From NCBI GenBank assembly GCA_013397115.1, contig VWZW01005507.1, positions 4,182,113 to 4,246,112 on the forward strand: DNA of 64,000 bases, written 5' to 3'. The notes under the pieces were generated by a model, which was not told the origin of the DNA, ran no database searches, and saw nothing but the letters and a program-made list of their open reading frames with translations. Below are positions 26,000 to 40,575 of the stretch, piece by piece. Made by a program: the position numbers and the translations under genes. The DNA is from Edolisoma coerulescens (taxonomy: Eukaryota > Chordata > Aves > Passeriformes > Campephagidae). Position 1 is the first letter of the stretch, and each line of letters starts with the position of its first letter.

Positions 26000-26750
26000 C
26001 CAGGCACTGACACACTTCCATCCGGGGCACATTCCTGCTCCCGCAGTCCGTCTCCGGAGCCGAGATGTGATAGCTCTGACCTCCTTACAGGAGGAGGGCT
26101 GCCAAGTAAACAGGCCTGGCTTACCAGCCCGCCAACCGCTGTCTCCCCTGCCCTTCTATTTTCCCTCTGTACTTCCACACCCCACCCTTCCGAAAGGTCC
26201 CAGCCCAATCAACAGACGTTCAACCTGTGGATGAGTGGGAGTGAGCCGGAGCCTCTGCCCATCTTCCCTTCCCGGCCTCCCTGCGAGCTCCCGTTCCCTT
26301 CCCACGGGGAGGAGGCTGTGACGCCCACCTGGGCCATGCCGCAGTGCTGAGCCGAGGCACAGCCAGAACGAGATGCAGCCGTGGGAGGCTGAGCTCACTC
26401 ACGGCTTGGCAATCTTGGAGTGTCCCTGAGGGCGAGGGCACAAAACCAGGGAGTAATGTCAGGCTACGCCGATCTACGCCTAGGCAAACCTCCTCCGTGT
26501 CGGAGGGTTTTATGTAAGGGTAGGGAAAGGCTCCATCACGCCCAGCCAAGGAGGAGAAATCGAGGACAGACTGTGCACAGGCACCTCCTCCCTCCTCGGA
26601 GCTGCTGGTCGGGGGAGGCTGCCTGGTGACAACTTCCAGGGAGGAAGAATGAGACTGAGCTGCTTTGGCTCTGCCCCCAAACTGCAGAGCAGCGGTGGGA
26701 AACCGCACCCAGGGAGACGCCCAGGGAGAAAAGGATGTTTTGTTGTGGAG
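26000..26750. other. Moderately GC-rich, CpG-enriched intronic block
   Basis: G+C and CpG are higher than in the flanks (for example CCGTCTCCGGAGCCGAG, CCCACGGGGAGGAGG), but well below the three islands named as promoters. Minus-strand donor-like sites exist (GCCCAG|GTGGGC; GCC|GTGAGTGAG). It could be a weak alternative promoter, an enhancer or simply a GC-rich patch. A 277-codon minus-strand open frame (27053-26220) crosses it without any recognisable domain. Confidence 0.35.
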
Positions 26751-26870
26751 GCTTTTGTTCTGGACTCTGTTTATTAGCGATACTTCACAGGCAGGCGGAG
26801 CAGGGAAGCAGTTTAAAGGGCCAGCCTGGAAGAAATAACCTGCTACGCAGTCGGCAGGTTTGGAATTAGC

Positions 26871-26897
26871 AAACAAACAAGCAAACAAACAACAAAA
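26871..26897. repeat. (CAAA)n-like microsatellite
   Basis: Imperfect AAAC/CAAA tetranucleotide repeat beside the GC-rich block at 26.0-26.75 kb. Confidence 0.85.
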
Positions 26898-29800
26898 AGC
26901 AGATTCTGGGGGCAGGAATGGGGGAGGATTTGCTGACACCCTCCATAAGGCAACAGAGCTGAAGCAACAGCTGGTTTCAGCAGCTCCAGCACCAACCCAG
27001 CAAGGAGCAGCCCCGAGTCCAGACACCCAGAGACTCTCATTAAGACGATACACAAGACAGCACTAATTACCCCACCGCAATGCCGAGATGATCCACCTGC
27101 TCCCACACAGGTACTGGCTCCAGGTACCAGAGATTCCCGAGACCTCCCTTGCTGAGCGAGCTCTGCTATAGCCAGAGATGCTCGATCAGCTCATGAGGTG
27201 TGGACAAAGAGCTGGCCTAGGAAAGAAGAATTTAAAAAATAACTCAGATTTGGACAATGTGGTGGTCCCAGAGGAGGCACACCAAAGCCTGCTTCAGAAC
27301 AAGCATCTCCTTCAGATGCTGGAGCCCAAGTCACAGCCAGGATCACGCAAAGCTTTGTCTCTTGCACTGGAATATGTTATAGGTACCATACGGATTCTAA
27401 CTGTTCTCTCTTGAATGAAAATAAACCCAGAATAACCAACAGAATGGGAGACCTTTTGTTTTGGGGAGATGAAGACAGTACTTGGCTGTGGGTGAGGGAA
27501 TGCCAGCATTTCTCTGGATTAAGAACTGGTTGGGAAGTGAACTGAGAAAGAGAGTGGTTTGATACTAAATACCCACTTGAATCAGAGATGTTAAGAATTG
27601 TTCTGCAAATCAGCACAGCCTGCAGCAGCAGCAGTGCACATCTCTGGTTAGGCTAAACCAGAAACATGGCTGAAAGCTGTCTGGAAAAGGATCCTTCCCC
27701 AGGAAGAGGGAAATGTCAGATGTCACACAAGTAAATCACCAAGTCAGACAGTGTAAGGCACGATTCTATCAGGCCAACAAGATTCCTGGTTCAAGTAACC
27801 AAGCACAGCTTGAGCCACTGGCTCCCAAAGAGCAGGAAATGTGTCTCATCCTCCCCAGGGGACACACAACACACATCATCCACTTCTTGGCAGGGGAATC
27901 AAGAGCACCACATTCAAACTGGTCTCCTGGCTTCCAAACGAAACCTTTAGTGGGTAAGTGGGCACTGACCAGAGGAAGACAACAGGTAAAACTAAGCAGG
28001 CTGCCTGCATTTGCCCACATGGAAGTTTTAAATGGACACCAGCTGTTAATTCCTTTCTACATTCTTCACATTTTTCTTGGCCAACTCCCGACAAGACTAA
28101 CAGAAACCTTTCCCCCCCAACTTTCATCTGATGCATAGATAAAATAGTCAGGCAAGGAAAAGAAATCTGTGTCATTATTGCCTTCATTTAAATGCATGCC
28201 TGTAGGTCCTCAGTGCATCCCTGCCCTTTGAGATGGGTTAAAGAGCCTTAATGCCATCTAAATTAAGTCAATTTGTTATTCAGAGCATTTGTGAGCAAAC
28301 AATTTGAGATGCATCCTGGGAGGAGAAAGCACATGGGCCAGAATGTAAAACCCTGGGAAATAAGATGATAGATGGGAAGCAAAAGCCCAAAAAAAGCTAC
28401 ATCTTAAAAACTCGGGTCAGTATTTTGGTTCTTTGATGTTTCCACTATGGTTGAGTCTTTTTTTCTTTTTGTATAAATATTTTAGTGCACATCCTTGTGT
28501 GCTGATTCATGTGAGATAAGGGATATTTATCATTTTATATATGATATAGTGATGACTCTTCCCAGGTTTTCCATGTCACTTTGCTAATCCTTGGAGTGCT
28601 GTCTTGTCTACCATCCCCAAGATGTTACTCCCAGTGAGTCCAGCCAGGACACAGGCCCTGGCCAGCCCTAATCCCTCCAGCCTGGACCTTGGCTATGCAG
28701 CCAGCCAAAGGCCTCTTCCAGGAGCCAGGGTCAGGAGAAGGACTCCTCAGCTCCCTGGGGCCATGAGAGGAGCCCAGAGCACGAGGTGCCGTCCTCCAAA
28801 GCACGCGTTATTCACAGTTCCGGATTCTCCAAGTAAAACAGGCAAATAAACACACCAATGACATTGGCTCCTTCAAAGCATCCAACTATTGTTATTGGCA
28901 CTTGGATCCAAACAGCTTCTGGCCACACGTAAACACGGCCTGGCTTGCACAGAACCCGCCCCGCGCACCCCGGGAAGGGGAACGGGGACAGGGACCAAAC
29001 AGCAGCCACAGGGTCCAAAAGCTTTATGGTCCTTTGCATTGACCTCCCAGGGAAATTACACCAAGCATTGTCACACCAAGTGCTCCAGCCCTTCTCTTGG
29101 AACAGAAAGAACCACTGGGAAATGCACTGGAACTGGGTGATGACCGCAGGTGCGAAGCCCAAAACCTGCCCACAAACCCCACCGCCGCAGCACCGGAGGA
29201 AAACCTGCATAAGGCAGTGATATGTAAAATATCTGATTCTTGTTTCCTTCTGATCTGAGGTTTTTGTCTGGGAAATGGATCCTCAGCTGGCACAGCCCCA
29301 GCCCAACAGCTGCATTGCTTTTCTACTTCCACAAACACTCGGAAAGTTCGCCAAAGCCCTGTTTGTGCTGGCTGCCTGCCAGCACTTTATTATTATGTAC
29401 TATTAGTTCATAGTGAGAAATGTGCACTACAGGAAAAAAAAAAAAGCCCCGAGAAGCTCAGTAATTGGGTACAGATGTTGAAGATTTATGAAGCTCTCCC
29501 CACTGGACAGGATCTTACAGATTGTTTCTATCACCTGTTTGCTTTTGGAGTTTTTAATAAGATAACTATGTGTGCTATCCTGGAAGAATATTCCAGAATT
29601 CCTCCTTCAAAAACCAATAACTTTTGATCTCCACTTGTCTCCTCTCAGTAACAATCTCTCCTCAGAGTTCCATAAATGCCACTCGATATTCATTTCATAT
29701 TTAAATACGATCTTGGCTGTTGTTTTCATTACCCGGCAGCTTTCAAATGCAATCAGACAATTTCATTCTTACTTCATGGCCCAGAAAATAAACCTGACAC

Positions 29801-32800
29801 ATCAAGCCAAGTCCCCAGCAGTTAGAATCCATGATTAAATCTCTCAGCATTCAAAATACCTGATAATTTTCATCTTTTTTCCTCTTTTCTGGCAAACAAC
29901 ATCTGCTCAGCATTTTGGGGGACTGCTGCTTGCCCAGTGCACAGAGCCCAAACCTCACTCAGGTTAAGCTACCTGCAAAAGTACCCCAGTCCCATCCAGA
30001 TTTCTGAACCTTGGTCCATTAAATTCATTCTGCAAAATATCTGAAATGTGCAAAGCTCTGCAGCTGACAGCAAACACTGTGAAAGTGAAAACACAAGGAA
30101 GTCACTGGCATTTTTCATAACTGACCTGTAGTGGTTTTGCCATTTCAAATTACATCAGGAATGATTTCTTTCCACCAGCACAAAATGGCAAAACAAGGTG
30201 CATTTCACTCGGAAATTGTTTTTCCAAGCATTTATAAAGGAGGATAAACCACCAAAAAAGGTTGTATCTCTGCAAAGCAGTGTGTGGGACCAGTGAGTTT
30301 CTGCTCTGGCACCCATCGAGGAGCACCCAGGCTCCCTCCCTCCTCGCCCACGGCACACCTCGGTTTGGCTGGATAACCCGACATTGCCCTTCACCTTTCC
30401 CACAAGCCACAGCTGCTGATAAATTCTTCCTGAAAAATGATTTCATCCTTCCCGACAACGTGGCTTACACAGCACAGATCCTATAAAGGTCAGGACCTCA
30501 TTACAGATTTAGATACTCAGTTCCCATCCGAAAAACAGTCAGGCTGGTAAATTTGGAGGTTGGAAACAAATCTATGGAGATTACGTTTTTCTCCCAGCTC
30601 TGAAATCGACTTTATCAGCCACAATTGTACTTTTAGCTGAAAAAAAATTTTCAAACGTTTAACAATTCCTGTTTACATGAGTTCACACAAGATGACTACA
30701 GCGTCTACAGCGAACATGGGTAAAGAGACATTGAAGAGAGCACACGGGTGGGGTGTGTCCACCTCCCCTTCCTGAAGGGAATTCAGACAGCAAAAAGCAC
30801 CACTAGGAAAGGACAGGTAGAGAAGTAGAGAAAAGTAGGGAAAAGCTCCATTTCACACCATGCTCTGTCACAGCCACCAAGCCAACACCTGCCACAAATA
30901 ACAACTGCCTGATGTCTCTGGTTTCTTGAGTCACGCTCCCTGCATTCAGGGCTTCCTATGGAAAACCTCCACCTTTCCCTGAATTACAAAGGCTAAGGTC
31001 TGGAATTGTCTTGGGTTACGGAAATACATGAAGTAATTCCCATACAGGACAAAAGACATATCCTTCACTTGCCATGATCACTTGCCTTGGATCCTGAACA
31101 GATTGGGCCTTATGTCAGTATTATCTTATTTCATGTACCTAAATGATTCTTTAATTTAATAAGAATTAAAACATTACCTAGGGACAGTAGGTACAACAGG
31201 GGTGCTATGGTCATGAAGGAATGCTTGCAAACAAGTGGTAGAACCTTCTTTAGCTTTTACTTTTAAAAAGCTCAGATTCTCAAAATTTCAGATTTACACC
31301 TGCAGATTTACAGTAAAAACAAAGCTAACCCAACAAAACCCAGAGCAGCCCCGGAGCCATTTAGAAAGCGCTAATCCTGATCATTTTCCACCTAATGACT
31401 GTTTACTACACAGCCTTTTTAAATGCTTGGCAGCTCTCCAGATCTTCCTGATTTTCCTTTCTCCCACACATCCCTCCTGACAGCCATCTTGGGCCAGGAC
31501 AAACCTCCGGAGGAGAAAGCTCTCCGCCGCCTTTTCAGCCTCTAAAAGCTCCACTTCCCGGGGGAAATCCTGAGCCTTGTTTCACTTTCAAGGCAAAACC
31601 AAAATCTCCAAGCTTTCAAAGCCTCGCTAAATGAGAGCGCGGAGCAGAAAAATTAAAACCAACCAGAAAAGTTGGGTTTTTTTCAAGGATTTCAAAACCA
31701 ACACTGGTTTTAAATGAAGTGGAAGCAGTTCTGTAATTCTCTGACCCCTACCAGGAACAGATCTGAGCAGACCCACCCCACCACTTGTTCCAAATGCCAT
31801 TCACTGTCACTTGGCATTTCAAGCTGGAACAATTATTTGTGGTTGGATGCTCTCCCCGCTCCCGACCAGCTGTGCTTTGATCTCCCCCTCATAGCTCCCA
31901 TGGATCTGGAGGAAGCCCAGCTCCCCTCCTTACCAAAAATGCAGCGTAACAGTTACTTGGGGAAAGCGCAGCCCCGCTGCAGCTCCCAGACCTCACACAT
32001 GCCTGGGATGGGACCAGATGTCTCCTGGAGCCCTGACCACCATCCTCTCCATGGCTTCCACCCACACGCCAGACTCCAGAACCCCCGGTGAAAGTGAGGA
32101 ATGAGATGGAAAAGCACAATGGGACTTTCAACTGAAAGGATCAGGTCAGCGCTGAGTCCCTTTGTGATGGGAATTGGGATAAGACAGGACCTCAACACAC
32201 AGATTTGAGCGAGGATGGTGGCTGCTCCAGGAATAAAGCAAAAGCATAACCAGTCCAATGCGCTACAATCAATATTCTAAATGAAGTCAGCCCAGCCCAT
32301 ATTCAAATCAGGTCACCAGTAATTAAAGCATCCTTATTTGGAATGGTAAACCCAGAGAACGCCTGGATCAGAGCATTTCTCAAAGAGAATATATTAATGG
32401 GAGTGTTTGGAAATGCATGATGCACTCGTAAGAGGCTTTAATATAAACCTCAGGATTACACTATGCCAGCTTTTCAATTATTATACTCTCCATGAAAAGC
32501 CAGGCGCTGGCAGCAAGAGGTTAAAGCAGACCTTGGAGCATGGCTTTGCCCTTTCTCTTCCAGAGGATCCCACTGTTGGTTCCTACTCCAGCACCACGTG
32601 CAGCTGAACAGAAGCACTGAAGGTGGGATTTTAAATAAAACATCTCTATTAGTGATGCCATCAATGCCAACACAACACACAGGGGGGAAGCCTCATAACT
32701 TCACCAGGGACAGCATAATCACCCCCTGTAATTTCTGGAACGATCTGCTTGGTTGACTCCATCTTAACACTCACCACACTCCGACTCGGCCATTTTAATT

Positions 32801-35800
32801 CCTGAATGGCTGGAGTTGGCTTTCCCTTCACAAGGCACTGCACAGCAGGCTCGGCTGTCTGGAGACCAGGGATCTCTCCCTGTAAAGCACATGCAAGTGA
32901 AGGATGGAGACAAAAAAACCTGAGCGAGGCTGAGGGGAGGTGGTGAGCAGCAGAGCGAGGTAATGCGACTGAATAAGTAAAAATGCAGAATTTTTAGATT
33001 GTTCTTGTTCCAAACAGGCATCTCAGGAAAAGCTCCGCACTCCGGTTCTCTCCGGAGAGTAAATGATGAATGCAGGCTGTGTCTGTGCTGCTTTAACAGC
33101 AGCCCCAGAGAGAAATCTCCCATTCCCAAGCCGTAGGAGTGGGCTGGCACCCACTGGAGGCTGGTGTGCAGACACGCTCAGAGGCAGTGCAGGAGCAGCA
33201 GAGTTGAGCCTTTTCCATCAGAACCTGGGAACCACGAGGATGCCCAAGTCCCACTGCCCCCGAGCATCCCTCCTGCAGGCCCACCTGCCCTGGAGCCCCT
33301 CAGGGATCTCTGCACCCTGCAAATGTCCCTATTCTCCAAAACCAGGCATCCCCTGTGCAGAAGAGGGAGTAAAACCCAAGTCACCACAACCCCAGTTACT
33401 CATCCATGCCCCCAGCCCCAGCTCTGCTCCAGAAGGAGCTTCCTTCTCTCCAACAGCAGCTCTCAGCACAGCAACCTCTCTAATCCACAAGGACACAGGG
33501 CACTGCAGCAGCTTTGGAAAAGCAACAAAAGAAAAGGTTACCCGCAAACCCCAGAGTTTATTTTTGCCCCACTGCAATGCTGTTCCTTGCACTACCCCAG
33601 CACTTCCAGCTCACCCAGACTGGCACACCGGAGCAGAAAGGAAACCAAGTCCTTTTCAATATTCCTTTCTGACATTCCACCATCCTAATGCGAGTTCCAG
33701 GCAAACAGAGCCTTCCCAGAGCAGCAGAGAACAAACAGAAAACAAGCTCTGGGCAATAGATCAACCTACAGGATCCACTTTGGTGCTCGTCACCCTACAA
33801 GTGCCTGAAGGACGATCCCTTCCCTCAGCTCTGCCACAGAAACTGCTGGAAAGGTGCTGGAGCTGTAAAATCCCTCTGGTCAACCATGACAAAAAGATAT
33901 TTGTGCTGACTACCACATACTTTTTTACCAAATACATTACAAAAACTAGCACCAAACCCATGTTTGTTACCTGAGCTAGAAACATCAAGAGAAAAGTATT
34001 TCCCTGACCAGAAATTTTAATTTAATCTACCAGAACAGCCTGTGGAAGGACAGACCCAAACAAGCCATATTTGACACACATAGATTAGACAGATGGTACA
34101 GCGTGGTATAAAGGGGATTTGTGCTTGCTTGACTTTGGCATGGGTGAATTACTTATTAATTGCAGATCCACAAGAGTTGTAGTGGGTATTTTACAAAGAT
34201 TTAATGCCTATTAAAACTTCATACCATTCAAAGTTACCATAGGTTCCGTACAACAACACAAGAATTGTTTTGCAACTCAGTTCTGCTGCACTTTTCAGAG
34301 CCTATTGTGATGTATTTTGATATAAAGTGGGTATAAGCAGCAAAATTACCAGTGCTACACTGTTCCAAAAGCTTTGAGCTACCTGTGAATTTAGTGAAAT
34401 TAGCTGAAAGATGAATAGAAACCCTGATTTAAAATAAAACCTCTGAATTCCTGAAGGCTGCTGAAAATCTCAACCATCACAAGGAAGGCACCTTCCTCTG
34501 TATTCCTCTGCTCCCTTCCCCAGTGGCTGCTATTGGATTATTCCAGGATCCGGGTGAAGCACAAGATTTAAAGATGTTGCAGGGAATACAGGGTAGGTGA
34601 AACTCAAAACTGGGGACCATTCAAGCCTGAGTTAATGCCAGGAACCCACACAAATGGCAGGAACAGCAACACTGAACCCTGATTTAAACCAGGCCATTTC
34701 CCCTGGAGCTTCTTACCCCTCAGGATCAGCGTTTCTGGCACCTACTGACACCACCCCAGCCCCATCCAGCATTGGAATTCCAGTCTGGAGCACGCTGAGA
34801 CTTGGTGGGTTTGTTGTCCTGAGAGCTGCAGCACAGCAAGGCACCTCTCCGAGCTGGCCAAACCCAGAACAAAGCAGGGTGTGGGCTCCAGGCAGGAGGG
34901 GGATCTGGAGAGCAGGAAATTACGGAGAGCCTCAGACATTCTGTGCAGAGCAAGGGCTGCCAGCTCCCGCCTCCCCTCCGAGACCGACCCAGCCAGGCAC
35001 CAGGGCTGGCATTTCACAGGACAAAAACGACTCCTTACTCACAGCCTCCTCCCAGGCCAAAGCAGGCATCCATGACCTCATCTCCCACCGGCACAAGGGG
35101 AGGGTCCGGGCTCCTGTGTGCAAGTGTCCGTCAGGAGTAACCCAACCACAGACAAATTATCAGCTAAAATAGAACAGCTGCTCTCCACTGTCCGACAGGA
35201 GAGGCGGTTGGGCAGGGGAATAAATAAACCAGCAAGGGGACGGACTGTGGGTTTGGGGAAATGGATACTCACATTTTCACTTTACCTCTCTGATGTTAAA
35301 CCTTTCCCTACTGATTTGTGACTCTGAGTGAGCACAAACAACACCTTAATTAACCACTTCTACTGAGGGGTTCAAATTTAGCCTCACCATCACTCCCTTT
35401 AGCAACAAAACTGGCAGAAAATATCAAAAGCAACGTTTCACTCCCAAAGTAACAATTCCTGTAATTTTCTAGGTCTCATTTGAGACAAAACAGCACCGAG
35501 ATCCCAACCCAGAGCCACTTCCTTACCTGCAGCATAATGCTGGAAGCTTCATTTTCACAGGTGCTGGACACCAACAACTCCCATCAAAATTCATTTGGTC
35601 TCCAATGCTCCAAGCCTGAGGCAAAACTCTCATCTCTCTCCTTTCATTATCCCAACCAGTCAGCCTACAGCAGCTGTGTCTCTAGCACAGGGATTTCAGG
35701 ATGCCTCAGCCTGTCCAGGCTTTGGGAAGGCTCACAGGGTCGGAGCAGGGAACACAGAGTCATCATCTGCTCTGCAAGTCCAGGGAATACCCACAAAAAC

Positions 35801-38800
35801 TTCAACCAAGAAAGAAATCACACCCATCAGTACATTTAATTCAGTGCAAGTGAAACAGGAAAGTGGACACACCACAAAACATCCTGGGAGGAGCCCTGCG
35901 AGCAGCAGGTGGTCACAGGGCTATGCAGGAATTCTCTAGCCCCGGGAATGCTGCTGTAGGGTTTTATCTGGCCTCTTTTTTTTCCACATTTAGGGCTTTT
36001 TCCCCAGATCACGGGGCACCTGAGCACACGTGAGCCCACATCCTACTCCCAGGAAGGCTCTCCCAGTCTGTGTCCTGGGAATTCTGGTCCCTACCTCAGC
36101 CCTCAGTGCTTTACTCTGACAAATGGAAGACATGGACAAATTTGCCTGCAGGTATCCATGCCAAGATGAGGAGAAAAGAGGTTCTGAATCAGCAAAATTA
36201 GGGCCATGTTTGAAGCTCTGCAGGAAGCACAGCTTGGATTCGCCTGCTCCTTGGGCAGATTTTCTTTCATCAAGACAAGCACAGCTCCCTCTCCTTCCTC
36301 CCACTTGGATCTGCTACTAAATTAATCAAGGATGGTTTATGAGCAAGTTGAGGACAAGGGATCTGCAACTCAGCCCTCCTGAGAACAGCCAGCCATAAGT
36401 CTAAACAACTTCTTTTTCTTGCCCTTCCAGAGCAACATTCAGCATTCTTCTTGACATACCTTTCAATTTTGCTCACCTTTCCAAAGCTGGTCTGGATTTT
36501 GTCAATGAAAAATAAGCACTGAAGCCAAGGTCCCTTAAGCTATTCCAGATACTTTTACTTTCATATCCTCCAAAAGTCATCTGAGAAAACCCAAGACATG
36601 GCTGCAGCAACCTGAGCACGGGCTGGCAGATTCATGAGGACACTGTGATTTGAAAATGAAAATAACTGAATAAAACTGAAGGAGACAAAAGATGTGGGGA
36701 TGCCAGACAGAAAGGTGAAGGTGGTACCTGGCAGAAAGCATCAGGAGCACTGACACCAGTGGGCAGTGCCATCCCAGCCATGGAAATGCACAACCTGCAC
36801 ACCTGGACTATCCAGAGCTGACAGCGCTCACCCATCTTCTTCATTCATAACTCAAATGTAACAGAGAAGAATAAAACTTCACTTATTTGGGAGGCCTGGT
36901 AATCTCTGTTATCTCCTGTGAGCGTGCTCTGCCCAGGAAACAATGCCAGTGTGCAGAATTTAATCCCTCCAGGATGTTAGTGAATTAAAATAATGTACTT
37001 AACTGCTCACCCAAGCACCAACATGGTGTGAGAAGTGCGTCAACATCTCTGTATGCAAAGTGGTTAATAGGACTCAGGTAAAGACATTAGGGGGACACTG
37101 GTGGCCTGCAGGGCAGCTCCCTGCACAGCACACATGGACATTTCACCACGTCTGTGTTGCCTTCCAAAGGCAAGCCACTCAATTCTCCCTGGATTGCTAA
37201 AGGAAGAGGAACTAATGGACTCATTTCTGTGCGGATCTGAGCTAAGACAGCTGCCTTTGGTGGGACAACAGGCATGAGCACCACACCTGAGGGACCTGAT
37301 ACAAACCTAAACCCAGGAATCCTGGCTCCACTTACTGCAACAGGTGACCTGGACAAGGGAAAAATCACTGGCTAACTGAGAGACCCTGAGCAGCAGCCAG
37401 AGGCCTCTGCAAACCAGGACTGAATCTTGGTGTGTGACCAGCCATGCCATGCCCTCACCATAGCATGGGTTTTCTTCTGGGTGTTTCATTTGTGACTGAA
37501 ATTTGTGCCATTTTGGGTTTCCCAGATTTGGGCTTTGTGACCAGAGGAGGGTGGCTGGGTGCCAGGAGAGGTACGAGAACAGACAGGGACCCTCCCTTTC
37601 TTGGAGCACCTCCTAAAGGAGGGAAGAGCTCCAAAGGCAGCTGCCAGGGCACAGAGAGGGAGCTTTAGGGCGTTGAAGTGCTGCGATCCCAAAGTGATTC
37701 CAGACACAGTGACGACACGGAGATTTATCAAGCTCTTCCCTCACTGCCAGCCCTCTGGCAGCACAAGTTCCCACAGCCAAAATGGCATTCCTGCTGGGGG
37801 AAATCGAGGACAAGCCCGTTAGGCCATGGATAATACTGTCAAAGACAAAAAGCATTCTGGTTTTGCCTTGTGGGATCCACCTGCTGCAGGATTCTCTCCC
37901 AAGAAGACTCCAGCTGTGATGGATGATCATCAGAGGGGTTTCCAGCTGAACACAACTGGTTGAACCCAACTTAAGCCGATAAATGTTAGTGCTGGTCTCC
38001 TCCCTACAGAAAGGGAAAAAGGATCTCCTTTCCCTTGGAACTTCAAAGGCAAAGAGAGCAGTCCTGCCATCTCTCACCTGGATCAACAGGATTATATGGT
38101 CAAATTAGATTTTCCTTCACCCTTATTTTTGGCTAAACAGTGTTTGCTGAAAGCCTTTCTGGCCTTCATTTCCATGATAAAAGGTGGGCATTGTTTGGTT
38201 CCTTCCTTGCCTCATAATATCATTAAGATGACTTTCAAGCCACATGATAAATCCATTTTTTCCCCATTAAATCTACAGCAGTCATTTCTGTTTTCTTGTC
38301 CTTTATTTCAACCTAGAGGAAATTCTCTTTTCCAATACACCTTTCATTGAGGGCAAATGGAAGGAAATTATTTTGCTGAAATGGTATTTTATTATTAAAT
38401 TTAGCATTAGTTAATGCACAAGAGCATTGGAAGGGGGAGAAAAATAAACACCTGCCTTTCAATTTGTGCATTCTTGGAGCGTGTAGGCTGAGGATATCAG
38501 CACTTGGAGCACACACCCCAGCTTGCCAAGCCCTTGATCTTCCCACTGAGCTCAATCCTCGGGATGCTCCCACCCTTGTAAGTGGCCTCCCAAAAGCAAT
38601 TAGTGGCTTGCTGCAATTTTCAGTGCTCCTGCCACAGACACGGAGGGTTGAACCCACAGCCCTGGGAGAGAGGCAGGGCTGCCTCACACCCTCTGCCAGC
38701 TGCTCCCCAAATCTGTCTGGCAGCCATCGGGATTGGAGCCTTGTTCTGATGAAACACTCTCAATGCAGTTTTCTACCTTAAATCCTGATTTTCCTTCTCG

Positions 38801-39414
38801 CTTTGCTTCCAACTCTTATTTCCTCCATTTCATTTTGGCTGCTCCTCACTTTCTTTTGATCCACTTCCTGCTCGTTTCTCTCTCCCACCCACTCGTCCTC
38901 TGTGTTCAACAACAACAGCAGCAGATGAGGGGTGAAGAAACAGGGGTGAAGAAGCCTCAGCTCAACTCCCACACAGCTCCAGCCTCGGGAGCAAACCTTT
39001 GACTCGCTCAATATTCAGCTTCTCAGCTAAGAATAAGGAAAGGATTTCTCTGTTCACAGCTATTTTTAACACTGCAGAGAAGGTTTAATATTTGAATATC
39101 AGAATTGTAACAGCATTTGCAAGAGGAATGGCCTATTTTTAGCAAAGCACTGGCTTTATGGATGCCTCACAATCATAGCACTGTAATAGGGAGAGGCGAC
39201 CAAAGAGGAGATTGTGATACAGCTCTGTGCAAAGGCTTGTCCTTCCCATGGCATTTTTAATTCTGCATGGAAACAGAGCTGAGAAGACTTACCATAGTCT
39301 CCAACAGAAACCACTGTGCACAAAAGCATTAAAATACTAATTATGAAAGCTTTCCAACATCCAGCTGCTAAACCCAGCCAGGTGTCACAGCTAAAACCAG
39401 GGCTGGGAGGTCAG

Positions 39415-39430
39415 CACACACACACACACA
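39415..39430. repeat. (CA)8 microsatellite
   Basis: Eight perfect CA units in the first intron of the distal SPTBN1 transcript. Confidence 0.95.
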
Positions 39431-40099
39431 GCATCCTTTCTTCCCCATCCCTCAGCAGCCCTTGAAATTAAAAGCCATTAAAAAAAACTACATCCCAAAC
39501 TCCCAGCTAAAATTAACCATAGGCTTGTAAAAAAAATTCCCTCAGCTGCATTTCTTCCGGGTTTTGCCAGGTTTCTGTTTGCTGCAACACTCAAATTACA
39601 AAGCCTCCTCTCCCTTGTTGTTGACACCACAAGACAGCCCCTGGCCTTCCTTCTGAACCCAGCAACTCGGGAGAAAGCCCACAAAGTTTGGGTTGTTTGG
39701 ATTCCCCCACCACAAAATGCAACTTTCAAACAACACGCTTCCAAACACGAGGCTAATCCCATTCCAATCCATCCCATCTGACCCCATGGAGGATCCCCTG
39801 GCTCCCATGGCTACCACCTGCCAACATCAGGAACAGGTCAGAGCAAAATAACTCCATGCCAATAGCGCCAGGAAAATTCCTCATTGTCCCTGAGGAGACC
39901 TGGGCTCCCTAGCAACAAATCAAGGAAAATGTGCCAAGTGCCAGTCACCAAACACAGGGCACAACATTTCCCCAAACATGTCACTTCTTCTGGGAATTGC
40001 CTCATCAGTCCCTGTAGGAGAAACCCCAACCCCAGGCAAGGTTGACATGGCCATTCCACTGATGGAGGAGCTGTTAACTCCAGTAGTACTTCCAGTACT

Positions 40100-40136
40100 A
40101 TCATCATCATCATTATTATTATTATTATTATTATTA
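40100..40136. repeat. (ATC)n(ATT)n microsatellite
   Basis: Four to five ATC/TCA units followed by about eight ATT units; a compound trinucleotide repeat likely to be length-variable. Confidence 0.95.
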
Positions 40137-40392
40137 AGCCAATAGGTTGCAGTTAATTTGGAGCCTCCCATCATAACACGCTGATTCCCAAACCACCACC
40201 CCAGGGAACAGGGAGCTCTCTATAGCAAGTCACATCCAAGACTTCTCCAAGGAGTAGCAAAGCGTTATCCAAGTGATTCTTGGGGAACAGATCCCTGAGG
40301 TGTAATATTCAAAGACCAGGTATCAGCACAAAACCCACGAGCACTTAGAGGCAGAACCCAGCATCCATCCAGCCTCTGATTCCTGATCCCCT

Positions 40393-40575
40393 CTGAGGTC
40401 CAACCATTAACCCAACAAGGCCACCACTGACCATGTCCCCAAGTGCCACATCCACACGGCTTTTAAATCCCTCCAGGGCAGCTGTGCCAGGGCTGGACAA
40501 CCCCTTCCATGGAGAAATTTTCCCTAATATCCAACCTACACCTCTCCTGGTACAAACTGAGGCAATTTCCTCTCC
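40393..40575 (-). repeat. CR1 LINE 3' fragment, degraded
   Basis: Reads in reverse complement as the avian CR1 3' region. Recognisable pieces on the plus strand are GGTCCAACCATTAACCC, GGCCACCACTGACCATGTCC, the CACACGGCTTTTAAATCCCTC block, GGACAACCCCTTCCATGGAG and TTCCCTAATATCCAACCTA. The terminal ATTCTATG repeat is absent or too diverged to see, so the element is truncated or decayed. Non-coding remnant within the SPTBN1 first intron. Confidence 0.85.
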
